Below are positions 61,501 to 64,000 of a stretch of 64,000 bases of DNA, piece after piece. Origin of the DNA: Pedobacter agri PB92. Lineage in GTDB: Bacteria; Bacteroidota; Bacteroidia; Sphingobacteriales; Sphingobacteriaceae. Location of the stretch: contig NZ_AJLG01000003.1 in assembly GCF_000258495.1 (NCBI RefSeq), forward strand, positions 1 through 64,000, read 5' to 3'. Within the stretch, counting starts at the first letter, position 1. The number at the start of each line of letters is the position of its first letter. A model generated the notes under the pieces. The model worked only from the letters and a program-made list of their open reading frames with translations, ran no database searches and was not told where the DNA came from. The translations under genes and the position numbers were made by a program.

Positions 61501-64000
61501 TAATCGTCCATTTTAAAACATATTTATTTCCCGGTTGCAGTCCCGAAACAACTGTATTAGGTTTTGTATCATCAGTCAAAGTGATAGTTGTCGGTGAAGA
61601 AACGATCGTCCATTTTCCCGAACCAACCAGAGCTTCATTTGCTTTTAAAATATAAGTATTGGCATTGCAAATGGCATCATCAGCACCTCCATTGGCTAAA
61701 GTTGCACTTGGGTTTACAGTTATCGTAATTAAGGTAGGAATACCGGCACAGTTCCCTGCCGAAACAGGAATGATGGTGTAAGTCACGGTTCCAGGAGTGG
61801 TTCCGCTATTAATTAAAATGTCGTTGATTGAGCTTCCTGAAGATGCAACCGTCCTATTTGTGTTTCCGGTAATTTCTCCCGTAACAACACTGGTGTAGGT
61901 ATAATTCAGGCCATTCATCGCAGAGGCCAGTGTAATGGCAGAACTGGTTTTACTGCAAACAATTAAATTTAGAGCTGTTGCGGTAACTGTAGGATTTGGA
62001 TTTACCGTAACTACAAAATTAAAGGGGGTACCAACACACCCATCTTGGCTTGGCGTAATAACATAAGTTACTGTAGCATTATTAGAAGGATCTGTATTGG
62101 CGAGCACATCATTTATATTGCCATTTCCGTTTGAACTAAAACCTGTTGCATTCGATGATCCGGTAGCCGTCCAGCTAAAGGTGGTCCCTGCTGGTGCAGA
62201 TGTTGGCGTATAAGCTACATTTGCGCCGGTACAAATCACTTTACTGGCTGCACTGGTTAAACTAATATTGGGTTTTATAGTTAGAATTACGTCATCATCT
62301 ATCTGATTACACGGAGCTGCAAGAGATGTTGTAGTCCTCAACCTTAATGTTACAGTTCCACTATTTTTCTCTGCTGTTGTAGGCGTATAAACCGAATTTA
62401 ATGTATTTCTATCAGGCGTAAATATACCTGCACCACCAATCCATGCCTGTGATGTTGTTGTACCTGTGATCGAGGCAGCCAATGCAAAACTGGGATCATT
62501 AAAACAGATACTTTGATCAGCACCTGCACTTACTACCGGCGCTGTAGAGAATGTAAGTTTTTGAGTTTTGGTTACTGAGCCACAGTTATTTTTGTGGGTA
62601 ACCGTAATCGTATACTCATCGTAATTATTAAACTTTATGGATGGATATTTTGAGTTTGCTGTGGTTCCACCAGAAAAGTCATACGTTCCGGAGCCAGCGG
62701 CTGAAACGCTCCAGGTATAGGTATCACTTAAATCTTTCGATGTACCTGCTATGGTTGTTTTCGTTGGCCCTAATGTAGTGTTATTAAAATCATATGTTGC
62801 CAGGTTACACAGGGTGATGTCTGGAGAAAGTGTAGCTGTTGGCGATGCATTAACAATCACCGTTTGCGGGTCAGATGAAATCATCCCACACGATGGTGTA
62901 GAAATTCTTAAAACCACTGTATAAACTCCAGCATTGCTAAATATAAATTCAGGCTCCTTACTTGATGCGTTTGTGCCATTGGCATAACTAACCGCTGGTG
63001 TTACGCTCCATGAATATGTATTTGCTGCATTACAAATGTTATCAAGCACAGAGTTATCGCTTGCTTTTAATGTGCTTCCAGAACAGATCGTTGTATTTGG
63101 AAGCGTGAAAATAGGTTTTGGAGGATCTTGAATACAAATTTTCATCTCCACAGGATCTGCTTCGCATGAGCCAGAGCTATTAGATTCTAAACGTATGGTA
63201 TGCTCCCCATGGGTTAAGAATTTAGTAACCAAATTATATGAACGAGGTTTATTAACCTCTACAGGTACTCCGTCTACAAACCAGTTGTAAGTTACTACGT
63301 TTGGCGTACACCCCGGTGTATTGGTATTTGGGTTTTCACCTAATACTGATGTATTGGTAAAAGTTATGTTGGTATTGGTACAACCCGGATTGGTATAGCT
63401 AAACGCATTAAGTGGCTTTACCACAACTTTTGCCGAAGAAGAAACCGGTGTTCCGACGTTGCCGCAGAAAGCATTGGATACATTGATACTTACATCAAAG
63501 GCATTGTAAATTGTTCCGGCGCTTGATACCGAAGTACTTCCACAAGAGGATCTGATATAGGTATGTTTAACTTTTCCTGCCAGGGCTTTTATTTCACACA
63601 GGGTATAAACCGAGGTGGTGTTGTCTCCCCACGTAATGGTATAGAGATCTCCTGGAAAGTTGTTTTGTATTCCCTCTGGCGATGTAATATCAACGTTAAA
63701 CTCTAGCGCACCCAAAGGCAAACAAACGATGTTGTTTCCTGAGGTTCCGAAAGCTGTAATGGCTTTGTTGTTAATTAACAGGTAAGCTTTTGTGCCGACC
63801 GTACCATCAGCATTTACAGCCTTTGCCAATATTGTATAGTGAACCTGATCAGCAATAAAGGTTTGTATTTTCGTTGGAAAACTCAAATTCGTAGCGCTTC
63901 CACTTACTTCGTTAGTTACTTTTGCGGTAACAGTGGTGCCCGAGGTTGACTCATTTGTGATAAAAAATGAGTTATTTGCTCTGCTAATACAGGTTCCGAA
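58517..64000 (-). CDS. giant PKD/Ig-repeat adhesin with type B (gliding-type) CTD, partial
   Basis: At least 1827 residues are visible and the frame stays open to the window edge, so the N-terminus is missing; a TTG at 63886 (MSFPTKIQTF) is internal, as coding sequence continues upstream of it without a stop. The N-terminal part is a long row of Ig-like modules (two with YQWQSSIDG). Five PKD domains with F-G-D/N-G cores follow at about 84-residue spacing. The end is a CTD (LPNSFMPASAKNE; WDGTFKGQDQPQGVYYWKID) of the gliding-motility type B class. It should be exported by type IX secretion with the PorP/SprF protein that follows and act at the surface. Confidence 0.93.
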   Translation of the reverse strand, partial: FGTCISRANNSFFITNESTSGTTVTAKVTNEVSGSATNLSFPTKIQTFIADQVHYTILAKAVNADGTVGTKAYLLINNKAITAFGTSGNNIVCLPLGALEFNVDITSPEGIQNNFPGDLYTITWGDNTTSVYTLCEIKALAGKVKHTYIRSSCGSTSVSSAGTIYNAFDVSINVSNAFCGNVGTPVSSSAKVVVKPLNAFSYTNPGCTNTNITFTNTSVLGENPNTNTPGCTPNVVTYNWFVDGVPVEVNKPRSYNLVTKFLTHGEHTIRLESNSSGSCEADPVEMKICIQDPPKPIFTLPNTTICSGSTLKASDNSVLDNICNAANTYSWSVTPAVSYANGTNASSKEPEFIFSNAGVYTVVLRISTPSCGMISSDPQTVIVNASPTATLSPDITLCNLATYDFNNTTLGPTKTTIAGTSKDLSDTYTWSVSAAGSGTYDFSGGTTANSKYPSIKFNNYDEYTITVTHKNNCGSVTKTQKLTFSTAPVVSAGADQSICFNDPSFALAASITGTTTSQAWIGGAGIFTPDRNTLNSVYTPTTAEKNSGTVTLRLRTTTSLAAPCNQIDDDVILTIKPNISLTSAASKVICTGANVAYTPTSAPAGTTFSWTATGSSNATGFSSNGNGNINDVLANTDPSNNATVTYVITPSQDGCVGTPFNFVVTVNPNPTVTATALNLIVCSKTSSAITLASAMNGLNYTYTSVVTGEITGNTNRTVASSGSSINDILINSGTTPGTVTYTIIPVSAGNCAGIPTLITITVNPSATLANGGADDAICNANTYILKANEALVGSGKWTIVSSPTTITLTDDTKPNTVVSGLQPGNKYVLKWTISDAGCSTSSDEVEISVNPQSVGGTTAGSNSVCAASNGGNITLSGNIGNITRWERSIDNGQTWSTISSTANPLAYANLTVTTQYRAIVQSGSCAEAISSVSVVTVNPLTVTANAGADQNLCSGNGITLNGNNPAPNNGLWTLISGQTGITFADPTLYNTNVTGLIPGEIYKFRWTISGFTGCPPSSSDVTITYFSPITNSISSTSSTICSGQSITIAGNVPTGGSGSFSYQWQSSIDGSTWVNIPSAVAQDLTVKPTASTAFRRLVNSAICTSLSNSVQLNVLPDLTNNSISSDQQICLGSAAAMLIGSTPAGGDGNFRYQWQSSIDGTTWSDVLGATAISFTPPNPAATIFYRRSVSSGSCSINISNQVKLTVNPPAKAEITYTQDKGCAPFQLTNANVTATLFPDRNATYTWFADGTQIGTGTVFPGYTLANQNQSVVIKLAVTSSLGCKNDEIEHTFTTQQDVKAAYIQSTTNGCGPLNVTFTNTSNSLTAATFKWDFGNGTTSDLAQPAAVTYQPDPTGKDLNYTITLTATTPCGTTTQTSEVLVKAKPVSIFSPDKTAGCSPFKVTFSNTSPGNSSSYTYDFGDGETLTVKDKNSVSHTYNTIAVRDYVVKMIATNECGSRESQYTIRVSPNSIVPELVVNSNQLRGCAPMKVDFYNNTKGASTFVYDFGDGSTKITNTAPEVVTHTFTKAGKYTITLHASNGCSNASTTEEIEVLEQPLVSFTADKTSGCEGMVVKFKNNSQNAIGYVWDFGDGTTSNAIEPTHTFTGSGKSFTVTLTATNTLGCTNTISIPNYINTVNPPVATFSVSPGNELSIPNYTFGFKDLSTGAVSWEWTFGDGSRSTLQNPNRTYAEDGVYSVTLKVLNKEGCSATTTQSVRIIGVPGNLNLPNSFMPASAKNELRTFKAKGQGIKDWKMSVFNKWGQLLWETTQLDDGAPLEGWDGTFKGQDQPQGVYYWKIDVKFINGSDWKGMTYDSSPAKKTGVIYLIR

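Noticed and set aside
58517-64000. CRISPR-like or tandem DNA repeats
   Set aside because: The regular pattern is at protein level (PKD/Ig modules) with diverged DNA; no short identical direct repeats with unique spacers are present.
63886-64000. True start of the adhesin at the TTG at 63886
   Set aside because: The frame continues without a stop to the window edge, and the residues upstream (Thr/Ser/Asn-rich, beta-like) fit the same protein, so the TTG is internal.

Overview
The window looks like chromosomal DNA of a Sphingobacteriaceae member of the Bacteroidota, most likely Pedobacter or a close relative. The genus is inferred from overall gene style, with no marker tested. The signs are a SusC/SusD pair with an ECF sigma/FecR-type regulator, an lpxC-fabZ fusion, the type IX secretion regulator PorX, a PorP/SprF protein next to a giant PKD adhesin with a gliding-type C-terminal domain, AT-rich intergenic DNA, several TTG/GTG starts, and promoters of the Bacteroidota form TTTG-N19-TAnnTTTG. 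I saw no rRNA, tRNA, CRISPR array, prophage or intact insertion sequence.

Layout. 66-5821 (minus): an HD phosphohydrolase, then lpxD, lpxC-fabZ, lpxA (lipid A and fatty acid synthesis), a GNAT acetyltransferase and an ABC ATPase. 5933-10050 (plus): porX, tsaE, alanine dehydrogenase, a palindromic repeat and a VanX-like dipeptidase. 10118-20667 (minus): a histidine phosphatase, a SusD/SusC - anti-sigma - ECF sigma locus, a BioF-like PLP enzyme, a GH18 lipoprotein and a PBP4-type carboxypeptidase. 20719-26826 (plus): an aspartyl protease with PDZ, a large zinc metalloprotease, a phosphodiester glycosidase, a lipoprotein and a cold-shock protein. 27140-32103: a second ECF sigma/anti-sigma pair, an SMR exporter, a Crp/Fnr regulator, a small membrane protein, and a histidine kinase - DinB - thioesterase operon. 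32327-34827 (plus): gltX and a YpfJ-type metallopeptidase. 34930-41838 (plus): six signalling genes (kinase, large hybrid kinase, receiver, CheR, CheB, receiver). 41845-47096 (minus): DUF3137 and LemA, then two paralogous AsmA-like membrane-anchored proteins. 47439-49103 (plus): a phosphate transport pair. 49402-51265 (minus): a third ECF sigma with an anti-sigma/TonB fusion. 51744-57475: DEAD-box helicase, AEC transporter, L-serine dehydratase, TonB-domain protein, MgtC-like protein. 57498-64000 (minus): PorP/SprF and the adhesin, which runs off the window's right end.

The main theme is envelope biology: lipid A synthesis, peptidoglycan trimming, TonB-dependent glycan uptake, type IX secretion and its regulator, and several trans-envelope regulators. 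Two genes, gltX and the fecR-like anti-sigma gene, are each out of frame by one base at an A-tract in the same direction. Because gltX is essential, homopolymer sequence error is the leading explanation. The fecR site, however, also holds two in-phase A_AAA_AAC slippery heptamers. No clearly new multi-gene system is evident. The best leads are the CheR/CheB-hybrid kinase cluster, the anti-sigma/TonB fusion, the paralogous AsmA-like pair, and promoters that abut start codons.
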